Of a DNA stretch of 32,537 nt, positions 9,687 to 19,149 are shown one piece after another (position 1 is the first letter of the stretch; every line of letters begins with the position of its first letter). The notes below the pieces were generated by a model that ran no database searches, had not been told where the DNA came from, and saw only the letters and a program-made list of their open reading frames with translations. The stretch spans positions 1-32,537 of the forward strand of contig JAQUGA010000004.1 of the NCBI GenBank assembly GCA_028684405.1, written 5' to 3'. Source of the DNA: Bacteroidales bacterium (GTDB lineage: Bacteria; Bacteroidota; Bacteroidia; Bacteroidales; WCHB1-69). Made by a program: the position numbers and the translations under genes.

Positions 9687-11810
9687 ATGAAAAGAAAAAT
9701 TATAGTTGGCTTATTAATGATGTTTTTAGCATTAAACTTCGTATTTAGTGCCTCTGTTGATAGAGAGAAAGCAATTAAAGTTGCCCAGAATTATTTAGCA
9801 GAACGCTATGCAGCCAGAGGACTTGAAGTTCCCCTTGCTTTTGAAATTAAATCCACAGACATTATCTATAATTCGACAGGTGATTATGCAATTATGTATG
9901 TTGTAAACCTCATTCCTCAAGGATTTGTATTGATTAGTGCCGATGATAGAGTATTGCCTGTTTTGGGTTATTCTCATCAGAACTTTATGGATATCAATAA
10001 CATGGCTCCTTCTAATAAATATTGGTTAGGTGGCTACGAAATGCAAATTGAATACGCTATTAAAAATGATTTAGAAGCAGATCATAAAACAATAATGGAT
10101 TGGGATCGTTTGTCTGTAGATAATTTTGTGGTTCAAACTCCTAAAAGCATTGCAGTGGTTGGTCCACTCATGGATTTTCCTTGGGGTCAAGGGCGTTTTT
10201 ACAATCGATTGTGTCCTGAAGACCCCGAAGCTCCCTCTGGTTATGATGGACGTGTTCCAAACGGTTGTGTTGCTTTGGCAGCATCCTTGATTATGTATTA
10301 TCACCGTCATCCTGAAATGGGAACTGGCTCACATTCCTATTATGCCAGCGGATATGGCACTCAAAGTGCAAATTTTGGTGCTACAAGCTACGATTGGAAT
10401 GCAATGACCAATCAATTGACCTTCTACAATACCAATGTAGCCCGTTTAATTTATCATCTGGGCGTTGCTGTAGAAATGGGTTATGCTGCTGAAGGTTCTG
10501 GCTCTCAAACTCAATATACTGAAACGGCCTTGAAAAACTATTTCAAATACTCAAACACAATTACTACCAGAAGCAGATATTTGCAAACAACTTCCGCTTG
10601 GATTGCTTTGTTGAAGCAAAATCTAGACATTGATCGTCCCATGATATATTCGGGTAGAAGTCAGGCTAGTGGCGGACACGCATTTAATTGCGATGGTTAT
10701 GATGATGTCGATTATTTCCATTTTAATTGGGGATGGGGCGGATATGGAAATGGATATTACATCATATCAGATTTAAATCCCGTAGGAAATGACTTTAACT
10801 CATACCAACAAGCCGTTGTAAATATTTTTCCAGCAAATCCTGCTAATTCTTGTCCATCTCTAAAAACATTGACAGCCTCAAGCGGTTCCATTTCCGATGG
10901 TAGTGGATCCAATCGATATGGTCATAATTTAGATTGCCGTTGGTTAATCGCTCCCGAAAATGCTGCTTCAATTGCGATTTCTTTTTCCCGATTTAAAACT
11001 CAATTAAACAATGATATTGTTACTATTTATAACGGGGAATCGACCAATGATTCCGTTGTTGGAAGTTATTCAGGAACAACGATTCCGAATGATATTACGA
11101 TTCATGGTCCAAAAGCATTGGTGCGTTTTCAAACGAATAATTCAGTTGCCGATCAAGGCTTTTTGTTAAATTATAAAGCAAGTCATCAAACAACGTTTTG
11201 TGCTTCTACAAAGATTATTACAGCGCCAACGGGAACAATAAGCGATGGTAGCGGAGAACATAAGTATAACAATAACACATATTGCAGATGGTTTATTCAG
11301 CCTGCCGGAGCAACTTCCTTGACTCTTACTTTTAATAGCTTTGATGTGTCTCCAGAAGATGAGGTTTTGGTTTACAATCGTGCTGCAAGTCCAGTTGAAT
11401 TAATAGCCAAGTTCAGCGGAGCAAATTTGCCTCCAACAATTGTTATTCCATCTGGAAAATTGGCCGTTGAGTTTATTTCAGATAACTATAGTGTTGCTAA
11501 TGGATGGGACGCTACGTGGACTTCCACTGGTACTGCTTCAGGTATTCAAAATATGGATGGAATTAATCAAATGTCAGTTTTTCCCAATCCAGCAAATAGT
11601 GAGTTAAATATTCAAATTGCTAGCGAGTTTCTTATAAATGCAAACTTAAGTATTACTGATTTAACTGGAAAAAAATTATTTGAAGAGAATGTTTCTGTAT
11701 CTGATGTTTATAATTACAAATTGAATGTGAGTAATTACAGTAAAGGAATGTATTTTGTGACCCTGAAAAACGAAACAGGAACGATGATTTTGAAATTTAT
11801 TAAACATTAA
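9687..11810 (+). CDS. C10 family (streptopain-like) cysteine protease with two CUB-like domains and T9SS type A sorting domain
   Basis: Pro-domain-like N-term (VDREKAIKVAQNYLAER...GFVLISADDRVLPVLGYS); PNGCVALAASLIMYYHRHP (Cys) and SGGHAFNCDGYDDVDYFHFNWGWGGYGNGYY (His/Trp). Two repeats CPSLKTLTASSGSISDGSG...CRWLI and CASTKIITAPTGTISDGSG...CRWFI; C-term MSVFPNPANSELNIQ...GMYFVTLKNETGTMILKFIKH. Confidence 0.9.
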   Translation: MKRKIIVGLLMMFLALNFVFSASVDREKAIKVAQNYLAERYAARGLEVPLAFEIKSTDIIYNSTGDYAIMYVVNLIPQGFVLISADDRVLPVLGYSHQNFMDINNMAPSNKYWLGGYEMQIEYAIKNDLEADHKTIMDWDRLSVDNFVVQTPKSIAVVGPLMDFPWGQGRFYNRLCPEDPEAPSGYDGRVPNGCVALAASLIMYYHRHPEMGTGSHSYYASGYGTQSANFGATSYDWNAMTNQLTFYNTNVARLIYHLGVAVEMGYAAEGSGSQTQYTETALKNYFKYSNTITTRSRYLQTTSAWIALLKQNLDIDRPMIYSGRSQASGGHAFNCDGYDDVDYFHFNWGWGGYGNGYYIISDLNPVGNDFNSYQQAVVNIFPANPANSCPSLKTLTASSGSISDGSGSNRYGHNLDCRWLIAPENAASIAISFSRFKTQLNNDIVTIYNGESTNDSVVGSYSGTTIPNDITIHGPKALVRFQTNNSVADQGFLLNYKASHQTTFCASTKIITAPTGTISDGSGEHKYNNNTYCRWFIQPAGATSLTLTFNSFDVSPEDEVLVYNRAASPVELIAKFSGANLPPTIVIPSGKLAVEFISDNYSVANGWDATWTSTGTASGIQNMDGINQMSVFPNPANSELNIQIASEFLINANLSITDLTGKKLFEENVSVSDVYNYKLNVSNYSKGMYFVTLKNETGTMILKFIKH

Positions 11811-11835
11811 ATAGTTTTTTTGGTTTATAAGTAGA

Positions 11836-11871
11836 AAGAGGTTGGCTTATGTCAACCTCTTGGTTTTTTTG
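11836..11871 (+). terminator. intrinsic terminator after the C10 protease gene
   Basis: AAGAGGTTG-GCTTATGT-CAACCTCTT followed by GGTTTTTTTG. Confidence 0.88.
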
Positions 11872-11954
11872 TTAGACGATTTTGTTTGTCTTTTCAGTAT
11901 TTTTAATTTTTTAATACTAAATACTAAACACTCCATACTCCTTGTTTTTTTTTG

Positions 11955-11962
11955 TATTTTTG
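11955..11962 (+). promoter_or_regulatory. putative -7 box (TATTTTTG) for the polysaccharide operon
   Basis: Matches TAnnTTTG, 16 nt upstream of the likely ATG at 11979. Confidence 0.45.
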
Positions 11963-11978
11963 CGAAAATTATTTTAGA

Positions 11979-13196
11979 ATGAGTTTTAAGCGAGTTTTTG
12001 AAAATATAGATTTTTTATTATTAATTCTTATCTTTTTAAGCATTACAATTTTGCCTTCCATTCAGATTGAGGGCTTGCCAGTTGTTAATGTAGATGATTA
12101 TTTATTGCCACTGGTTTTGCTTAGAATTTATAAAAATAAAATTTTTAAACCCACTTTATATGTTTGGCTATTAGTTGCTTTTATGGGGTATATTTTATTT
12201 ACTATTTTCTTGAATAGCAGATACAATTCTGTTCAAGATTATTTTGAAATATATAAAATTGGAAAGTTTCTCCTTGTTGTATTGTTTTCACAACATGTTT
12301 TAAAATCTCATTTTGAAAAATTTACATGGGTCATAAAATCAGTATTTTTATATTTGCTTGTGTTCAATCTTTTTCACTATTTTTCTTTGTTTAATTTCAA
12401 CCAAACAGTAATGCCGTATTTTTCCGTGTCTGAAATCCATTTGTCTACTTTTGGATTGGATTCACTTGGAAATCCTTCAAGTAAAAGAATGATCGGAACC
12501 ATGAGTAATCCCAATATTAATGCCATTTTTTTTCTGTTTTTTTATTCTTTCTTCTTCGTTAATTACGGCAAATCAGAAGGATTAAAAAATAGGATTTGGA
12601 TTTATTTGTCCTTTTTGTGTATTTTATTAACTCAATCTCGAACAGCTTTTATTTCCTTGGCTTTTATCACTTTCTTCTGGTTCGTATTTGCAAAGTATGA
12701 TTATAAAAGAATTTTTATTCAGTTGGGAGCTTTTGTTATGCTTGTTTTTATTGCTTATTTGATTAATATCCATTCAGTAATTTATTACACAAATACAAAC
12801 GTAAATATCATGGAGAACTCTTCAATGATGGGACGCTTTGAAACCTGGCAACATTTATGGGAGATGATTTTGCAGAAACCTGTTTTTGGACATGGCCCCA
12901 ATAAAAATTATTTCTACGATAACCAAATTTATGCCGAAAGCGAATACGTTCTTTATTTGTGGAGATATGGTGTAATAGGATTGTTTTTCTATTTGTCATG
13001 GATATTAATGCCACTGAGGAAATCAATATTACAAAATAGAGAAAATGCGCATTATTTGTTGTTTGCCATTGTTATCTTAATCAACTCCTTGACTAATAGT
13101 CCTTTATCTAACCCAAGCATACTATTATTGTTTGCTATTAGTATTGGATATTATTTTGCATTTCCCGTAAAAATAAATCAGACAGACCATGTTTAG
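11979..13196 (+). CDS. O-antigen polymerase/ligase family (Wzy/WaaL-like) membrane protein
   Basis: Multi-TM; Wzy_C-like segment MGRFETWQHLWEMILQKPVFGHGPNKNYFYDNQIYAESEYVLYLWRYGVIGL. Start MSFKRVF at 11979 preferred over the TTG at 11952. Confidence 0.8.
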   Translation: MSFKRVFENIDFLLLILIFLSITILPSIQIEGLPVVNVDDYLLPLVLLRIYKNKIFKPTLYVWLLVAFMGYILFTIFLNSRYNSVQDYFEIYKIGKFLLVVLFSQHVLKSHFEKFTWVIKSVFLYLLVFNLFHYFSLFNFNQTVMPYFSVSEIHLSTFGLDSLGNPSSKRMIGTMSNPNINAIFFLFFYSFFFVNYGKSEGLKNRIWIYLSFLCILLTQSRTAFISLAFITFFWFVFAKYDYKRIFIQLGAFVMLVFIAYLINIHSVIYYTNTNVNIMENSSMMGRFETWQHLWEMILQKPVFGHGPNKNYFYDNQIYAESEYVLYLWRYGVIGLFFYLSWILMPLRKSILQNRENAHYLLFAIVILINSLTNSPLSNPSILLLFAISIGYYFAFPVKINQTDHV

Positions 13197-14457
13197 AAGA
13201 TTTACTGGAAATTCCTTTATAACGAATATTCTCACCTTAATGAGCGGAACAGTCATTGCCCAAGCATTGCCGATATTGCTTTCGCCATGGCTGTCGCGTG
13301 TATACTCTCTCGAAGATTTTGCATCCTTGGCACTAATTCTGCCTTTGATTTCTGTTGGTGCTTTGTTGGCAACATTTCGCTTAGATGTTGCCATTGTGAT
13401 ACCAAACACAGAGGAAGAAGCGGCAGAAGTGATTAAAACTGCTTTTATCATTAATTTTTTGACAACTTCTATCGTTGCAGTTCTGGTTTTTGTATTTACC
13501 TTTTTAGAAATTGCAACTTTTTTATTCCCAAGCATGAATAGTCACTTGTTGTGGCTGGTTCCCCCAGGTGTGTTTTTTGTGGCAAGTTATCAAATATTAA
13601 ATTATTGGTCAACCCGATGTAAGACTTTTAGAAACAATGCCGTTTCTAAAATAATACAATCGATTACAAATCTTGTCATTAGTATTGCCTTAGGATATGT
13701 TTTGCTGGGAGCTCAAGGTTTGATTATAGGATTTGTTTCTGGATATTTTTTAGGCTCTTTAGTATTGGCCTATCGTTTGAGAGAGAAAATACCAAGCTTG
13801 AAAAAAATCGATTATCAAACCCGAACATGGCAAAAAACAATTAAAAAGTATAAGAACTTTGTTGCTGTAAATACTCCTCATGCCATGTTAGATATATTTG
13901 TAGATCAGGGTTTAATATATTTGATGCGGTATTACTTTACGGAAATTATCGTGGGCGGTTTCGCATTTGCTTATCGATATACCAGAGCTCCTTTGTCTAT
14001 TATTACTTCGTCTATTTATCAAGTTTTTTACGAACAGGCTTCAAAGTCAGCAGCAAACAATCAAGATGTTCGACCTTTGATGCGTAAGATTCAAAAAAAT
14101 CTGTTTTTGATGGGAATAATTCCTTTTTTTGTGATTGTTTTGTTTGCTCCAGATTTATTTTCTTTTATCTTTTCCGAAGAGTATCGTAAAGCTGGAGAGA
14201 TTGCCAGATATTTGATGCCATGGATTTTTATGAATTTCTTGGCGAGTCCAATTTCGTCTGTTACTCTTATTTTCAATAAACAAAAAGAGGCATTATTAAT
14301 TACCGTAATTGATTTGATGTTTAGAATCTTGGCCATTGTTTTGGGAGCCCTATTTTTCGATTATCGTTTTAGTTTTATATTTATATCTGTTTTCTGTACT
14401 ATTATTCTTATTTTTGCTACAATTTGGTATTATCGAATTGCAAAACCAAATCTATAA
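13189..14457 (+). CDS. oligosaccharide flippase (Wzx-like)
   Basis: ITNILTLMSGTVIAQALPILLSPWLSRVYSLEDFASLAL... is typical of the MATE/Wzx-like PST family; multi-TM; overlaps the preceding gene by 8 nt. Confidence 0.88.
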   Translation: MFRRFTGNSFITNILTLMSGTVIAQALPILLSPWLSRVYSLEDFASLALILPLISVGALLATFRLDVAIVIPNTEEEAAEVIKTAFIINFLTTSIVAVLVFVFTFLEIATFLFPSMNSHLLWLVPPGVFFVASYQILNYWSTRCKTFRNNAVSKIIQSITNLVISIALGYVLLGAQGLIIGFVSGYFLGSLVLAYRLREKIPSLKKIDYQTRTWQKTIKKYKNFVAVNTPHAMLDIFVDQGLIYLMRYYFTEIIVGGFAFAYRYTRAPLSIITSSIYQVFYEQASKSAANNQDVRPLMRKIQKNLFLMGIIPFFVIVLFAPDLFSFIFSEEYRKAGEIARYLMPWIFMNFLASPISSVTLIFNKQKEALLITVIDLMFRILAIVLGALFFDYRFSFIFISVFCTIILIFATIWYYRIAKPNL

Positions 14458-14480
14458 ATTATTCTTAATTCAATATTTGA

Positions 14481-15071
14481 ATGATAAAAAGAGCAATTGA
14501 ATCCTTAAATTATCGTATATCGAGATTTATTTATCCGATTACGCAACCTAAAATGTTAGGACGAAAGAGGAATTTTCAAGGCGAAAAAATTAAAAACACT
14601 TCGATTGGAAATACCACTTTTATTGATTATCCCGAGAAGTTTATCATCTCGGACTATACCTATATTGGACATCATAATTTTATTGAAGCAAGTCAAGGAA
14701 TTGCTTTGGGCGAGGGATGTCAGATTACTGATTTTGTTAGTATTACAACACATTCTAGCCACATTTCTATTCGATTATATGGACGAAACTTCAATCGTTT
14801 TCAAAACCATATTGGTTATATTAAAGCTGCTATTTCGATTGGTTCGTATAGTTTTATTGGACCACATTCGGTAATTATGCCCGAAACAAAAATAGGGAAA
14901 GGTTCTATTGTGAGTGCATATAGCTACGTAAAAGGAGAGTTTCCCGACTTCTCTATTATCTCGGGAAATCCCGCTAGAGTAATAGGAGATACTCGAGATT
15001 TGGATAAAAAATATTTGGATGAAAACCCAGAATTGATTGATTTTTATCAAGAATGGATTAATTTAAGCTAA
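14481..15071 (+). CDS. hexapeptide-repeat (left-handed beta-helix) acyltransferase
   Basis: Hexapeptide pattern ISDYTYIGHHNFIEASQGIALGEGCQI...IGSYSFIGPHSVIMPETKIGKGSIVSAYSYVKGEFPDFSIISGNPARVIG. Confidence 0.88.
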   Translation: MIKRAIESLNYRISRFIYPITQPKMLGRKRNFQGEKIKNTSIGNTTFIDYPEKFIISDYTYIGHHNFIEASQGIALGEGCQITDFVSITTHSSHISIRLYGRNFNRFQNHIGYIKAAISIGSYSFIGPHSVIMPETKIGKGSIVSAYSYVKGEFPDFSIISGNPARVIGDTRDLDKKYLDENPELIDFYQEWINLS

Positions 15072-15076
15072 AACAC

Positions 15077-16135
15077 ATGAAAATGAAAAAACTCTTATTG
15101 ATTGGAAGCAATTCAGTCCATCTGTTTAACTATCATTCGTTGATGAAAGATAGCTTAGACAAGATTATGGTCATCACTAATCAGCAGAAATACGACTATG
15201 GTCATGACCAAGTTTTTTCTACCTATTTTGGACTTTGGAATCCTTTTAAACTTTGTAGGACCATTCGTTTTATAAAACGCAAAATCAAAATTTTTCAGCC
15301 AGATATAATTCACGTTCATCAAATTAACTCCTATTCTTTTATAACGATATTCGCATGTCGAAAAATGAATATTCCAATTGTACTAACAGCTTGGGGTGGA
15401 GATGTGCTTGTGAATCCTTGGAAAAATATTTTTCTAAAAAAAATGGTGACTTATTGTCTCAAAAAGGCTTCGGCTATCACTTCTGATTCTCTTTATATGT
15501 CGTTTAAAATCAAAGAATTGATCAATGGGAAAAATCAAATAATTGAAACCTTAAATTTTGGAGTAAATCCCCCAAATATAGTTCAAGCCAAAGAAAAACT
15601 TATATACTCTAATCGTTTGCATTATGAATTTTACAGAATTGACCATATTATAAAAGCATTCAATCGTTTTTATCAAACCAATCCCGATTGGCGCTTGGTA
15701 ATAGCTGGCGAAGGACCCGAAACGCAGCATTTGCAGTCCCTTGTTAATTCTTTAAAATGCAAAGACGCTGTTGATATTGTTGGTTGGGTAAAACAGGATG
15801 TAAACAACGATTACTATTCAAAGGCATCTATTTATGTTTCAATCCCAACTACCGATGCTACATCGGTAAGTTTATTAGAAGCAATTTCGTATGGTTGTAT
15901 TCCAATTGTATCAAATTTGCCAGCTAATTTGGAGTGGGTTATGGACGATATAAATGGACTTATTGTTCAAAATAGTGAGGTCGATTTTATCAGTAAAGCC
16001 TTGTTGCTGGATACAGAACAACTGGCTGTATTAAATCGTCAAATAATTGAAAGAAAAGCACTGAAAAAACAAAGTGTAAAAAAGTTTTTAAGTCTTTATA
16101 AAACCCTAATTCAAGACGATATATGTGCGGAATAG
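15077..16135 (+). CDS. glycosyltransferase family 4 protein
   Basis: N-terminal LFNYHSLMKDS...DIIHVHQINSYSF...PIVLTAWGGDVLV; C-term WRLVIAGEGPETQHLQSL...VDIVGWV...ATSVSLLEAISYGCIPIVSN. Confidence 0.88.
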   Translation: MKMKKLLLIGSNSVHLFNYHSLMKDSLDKIMVITNQQKYDYGHDQVFSTYFGLWNPFKLCRTIRFIKRKIKIFQPDIIHVHQINSYSFITIFACRKMNIPIVLTAWGGDVLVNPWKNIFLKKMVTYCLKKASAITSDSLYMSFKIKELINGKNQIIETLNFGVNPPNIVQAKEKLIYSNRLHYEFYRIDHIIKAFNRFYQTNPDWRLVIAGEGPETQHLQSLVNSLKCKDAVDIVGWVKQDVNNDYYSKASIYVSIPTTDATSVSLLEAISYGCIPIVSNLPANLEWVMDDINGLIVQNSEVDFISKALLLDTEQLAVLNRQIIERKALKKQSVKKFLSLYKTLIQDDICAE

Positions 16136-17925
16136 CGGGTATTGTTAAATCAAATAGAGATATTGATTTAAAGATTGTAATGCAAAGCATGCTGGATGCT
16201 ATTATACACCGAGGACCAGACGGGGAAGGTCTCTTAATATTTGATAGTTTGGCTTTAGGACATCGCAGATTATCTATTCTTGATTTGAGTACAAATGCTT
16301 CTCAACCAATGAATTACATGGCAAAGTATGAAATTGTTTTCAATGGTGAAATATATAATTATATTGAAATTAAAAACGTACTTGTTGAAAAGGGATATGC
16401 GTTTAAAAGTCAGAGTGATACAGAAGTAATAATGGCTTCGTATGATTATTGGGGAAACGAATGTGTAAATCAATTCAACGGAATGTGGTCTTTTGCAATA
16501 TATGATATTGAAAAAAATATTCTATTTTGTTCTCGGGATCGATTTGGAATAAAACCATTTTATTATACTCAACATAATGGAGGTTTTTATTTTTCTTCAG
16601 AGATAAAACAATTGTTGATTGCTGGAGTTCCTGCTAGGGTAAATTACCAGATAATGATGGATTACATTGTAATGGGCATGGAAGAGCACACCGAAAATAC
16701 ATTTTTCGATTCTATTCATAAACTTCCGGCATCTCATTCGATGGTTTTTGATTTGTCCACCCATACTTTTGAAATCTTTCGCTATTACACACTGGAAGTC
16801 AAAAAGGAATATCTTTCGCTTTCTAAAAAAGAATCCCTTGAGTTATTTGAAAAAGAGATGTTGCGTTCTGTAAAATACCGACTTCGTTCGGATGTTAAGG
16901 TGGGAACTTGTTTGAGTGGTGGACTGGATAGTTCATATGTAGCCTCTGTTGCATCAAAGGTCTACGGTTTAAATACCAATGAGCAACTCGTAGCAATAAC
17001 AGCAAAGTCAATAGATGAAAAAAAAGACGAAAGTCATTATGCCCAAAAAGTTGTTGAAGCATGCAATCTAAGTTGGCACGTAGTTGAACCAAGTACGTCT
17101 GATTTTAAAAACGATTTATTTGATATTGTTAAGGTTCAGGAAGAGCCATTTGGCAGTCCTTCCATTTTTATGCAGTATTATGTTTTTAAAGAAGCAAAAA
17201 AAATTGGGTGTGCTGTATTGCTCGATGGACAAGGAGGAGACGAAACCTTGATGGGATACGAAAACTACTACACTTCTTATGTTTTGTCTAAGAGTTTGCT
17301 AAAAAAACCATATGCAATTTTCAATGCTTCAAGAAATTCTAAGTTGGGCTTATTAAAGACTATAAAATATTGTTTTTATTTTGGAAATACCAAAATTCGC
17401 ATCAATCATCTAAAAAAAAGAATTCCTTTTATCAGAAAGGAAGCAATCGATAGGGTCGATTTCTCTATTCTACATGAATTGACAAAAGCTACCAATAATT
17501 CGCAATTGCTTCAGGTTTTAGAAATTGCCAAAACTAAACTTCCTCATCTGTTAAAGTATGAAGATCGTAACTCGATGATTAATAGCATTGAAACTCGCTT
17601 GCCTTTTTTGGATTATAAATTGGTCGAACTAATGATATCATTGCCCTTTAATCATAAAATTTATAAAGGATGGACAAAATATATTTTAAGAGAAGCTGTT
17701 TCGAAAAACCTTCCAGATTCTATTGCATGGCGTAAAAATAAGTATGGATTTGAAGCTCCCGAAGAGATTTGGCTGAATGATAAAGATTTTATTATGAACG
17801 AAATATCTCAATCAAAATTGTTGAAAAATGTGATAACAAATTCGTATTCATTTGAAAATAAAAGAATGACATGGAGATTGTTGAATATAGCGATATGGGA
17901 AAAATGTTATAAGGTTAATCTCTAA
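16123..17925 (+). CDS. asnB: asparagine synthase (glutamine-hydrolyzing)-type amidotransferase in polysaccharide locus
   Basis: MCGIAGIVKS with N-terminal nucleophile Cys; HRGPDGEG; VFNGEIYNY; VGTCLSGGLDSSYVASV (PP-loop); LPFLDYKLVELM. Confidence 0.95.
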   Translation: MCGIAGIVKSNRDIDLKIVMQSMLDAIIHRGPDGEGLLIFDSLALGHRRLSILDLSTNASQPMNYMAKYEIVFNGEIYNYIEIKNVLVEKGYAFKSQSDTEVIMASYDYWGNECVNQFNGMWSFAIYDIEKNILFCSRDRFGIKPFYYTQHNGGFYFSSEIKQLLIAGVPARVNYQIMMDYIVMGMEEHTENTFFDSIHKLPASHSMVFDLSTHTFEIFRYYTLEVKKEYLSLSKKESLELFEKEMLRSVKYRLRSDVKVGTCLSGGLDSSYVASVASKVYGLNTNEQLVAITAKSIDEKKDESHYAQKVVEACNLSWHVVEPSTSDFKNDLFDIVKVQEEPFGSPSIFMQYYVFKEAKKIGCAVLLDGQGGDETLMGYENYYTSYVLSKSLLKKPYAIFNASRNSKLGLLKTIKYCFYFGNTKIRINHLKKRIPFIRKEAIDRVDFSILHELTKATNNSQLLQVLEIAKTKLPHLLKYEDRNSMINSIETRLPFLDYKLVELMISLPFNHKIYKGWTKYILREAVSKNLPDSIAWRKNKYGFEAPEEIWLNDKDFIMNEISQSKLLKNVITNSYSFENKRMTWRLLNIAIWEKCYKVNL

Positions 17926-18000
17926 ACTGAAACAATAAATTACTTGAAATGATATTTGGAAAGAGAATGTTTTTAATTTATCAGAACAAAATCTAGCGAA

Positions 18001-19098
18001 ATGAAGGTTTGTCATATTACATCGGCTCATTCCTGGGATGATGTAAGAATTTTTAGAAAAGAGTGTACATCGCTTGCTCAAAATGGATTTGAAGTCTATT
18101 TGTTGGCATATGAGGCGGATGAAGGTCGTCGTAACGGAGTTCATGTTGTTTCGGCGGGAAAACGCCCTCTGAGTAGGTTTTCGAGAATGTATTCTGGGGT
18201 AAACCATATTGTTCGTCTTGCTTTAGAACTTGATGTGGATATTTATCATATTCACGATCCCGAATTGTTGAGGAAAAGTTCTGTTTTTATAAAAAAAGGA
18301 AAAAAATTGATTTACGATGCTCATGAAGACTTGCCAGAACAGATAAAAAGCAAACATTGGATTCCTTTGTATATAAGAAATTCCATCTCTTATTTTGTTC
18401 AGTTTTTTCTGAATTTTACTATTTCGCGAATTTCTGCAACGGTTTCAGCAACACCGATTATTCAACAAAAATTAAAGAAAATAAATCCCAATTCAATTAA
18501 TGTCAGCAATTTCCCTTTGCTAGAAGAGTTGGATTTTGTGGAACAGGATTTAGTGAAAAAGAATGCTTTTTGTTATGTGGGCGGACTGTTTATAACCAGA
18601 GGCTTGATCGAGATGCTCGATGCTATAAGACATGTTGATTCAAAACTATGTTTGGCTGGAAAGTTTTCACCCGAAAGTTTGGAAACGGAAGCAAAAAATC
18701 ATAAATCTTGGAATAAAGTCGAGTATTTGGGTTTTATCAATCGCAAAGAAGTTTATGAATTGATGTCCTCTTCTATTGCAGGATTGGTAATTCTTCATCC
18801 CACGCAGAGTTATCGCGATTCTTTGCCCATAAAAATGTTTGAATATATGTCCGCTGGAATTCCTGTTATTTGCTCTGATTTTGAATTGTGGAAATCAATT
18901 GTAGAGCAAGAGAAATGCGGAATTTGTGTGAATCCAATGAATACAGACGAAATTGCAGCCGCCATGAATTTTATAAAAAACAATCCCGATAAGGCCATAT
19001 TAATGGGGAAAAACGGAAAAGATTCCATCCTGAAAAAATACAATTGGAATATTGAATCAAAAAAAATGATAGCTTTGTATCACTCTTTATCGAATTAA
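18001..19098 (+). CDS. glycosyltransferase (GT4-like)
   Basis: MKVCHITSAHSWDDVRIFRKECTSLAQNGFEVYLLA...DVDIYHIHDPELL...LIYDAHEDLPEQI...CYVGGLFITRGLIEMLDAI...LPIKMFEYMSAGIPVICSDF. Confidence 0.88.
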   Translation: MKVCHITSAHSWDDVRIFRKECTSLAQNGFEVYLLAYEADEGRRNGVHVVSAGKRPLSRFSRMYSGVNHIVRLALELDVDIYHIHDPELLRKSSVFIKKGKKLIYDAHEDLPEQIKSKHWIPLYIRNSISYFVQFFLNFTISRISATVSATPIIQQKLKKINPNSINVSNFPLLEELDFVEQDLVKKNAFCYVGGLFITRGLIEMLDAIRHVDSKLCLAGKFSPESLETEAKNHKSWNKVEYLGFINRKEVYELMSSSIAGLVILHPTQSYRDSLPIKMFEYMSAGIPVICSDFELWKSIVEQEKCGICVNPMNTDEIAAAMNFIKNNPDKAILMGKNGKDSILKKYNWNIESKKMIALYHSLSN

Positions 19099-19149
19099 TT
19101 TTTATAGATTTTTTCTGATGGTTTTGAATTTTTATAATACCTAATTTGC

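Noticed and set aside
12808-13535. Minus-strand ORFs 12808..13026 and 13125..13535
   Set aside because: Antisense to the Wzy-like and flippase genes, no recognisable domain.
14556-15050. ORFs 14556..14762 (-), 14605..14874 (+) and 14775..15050 (-)
   Set aside because: Alternative frames of the hexapeptide acyltransferase gene, whose repeat periodicity is clear in frame 14481..15071.
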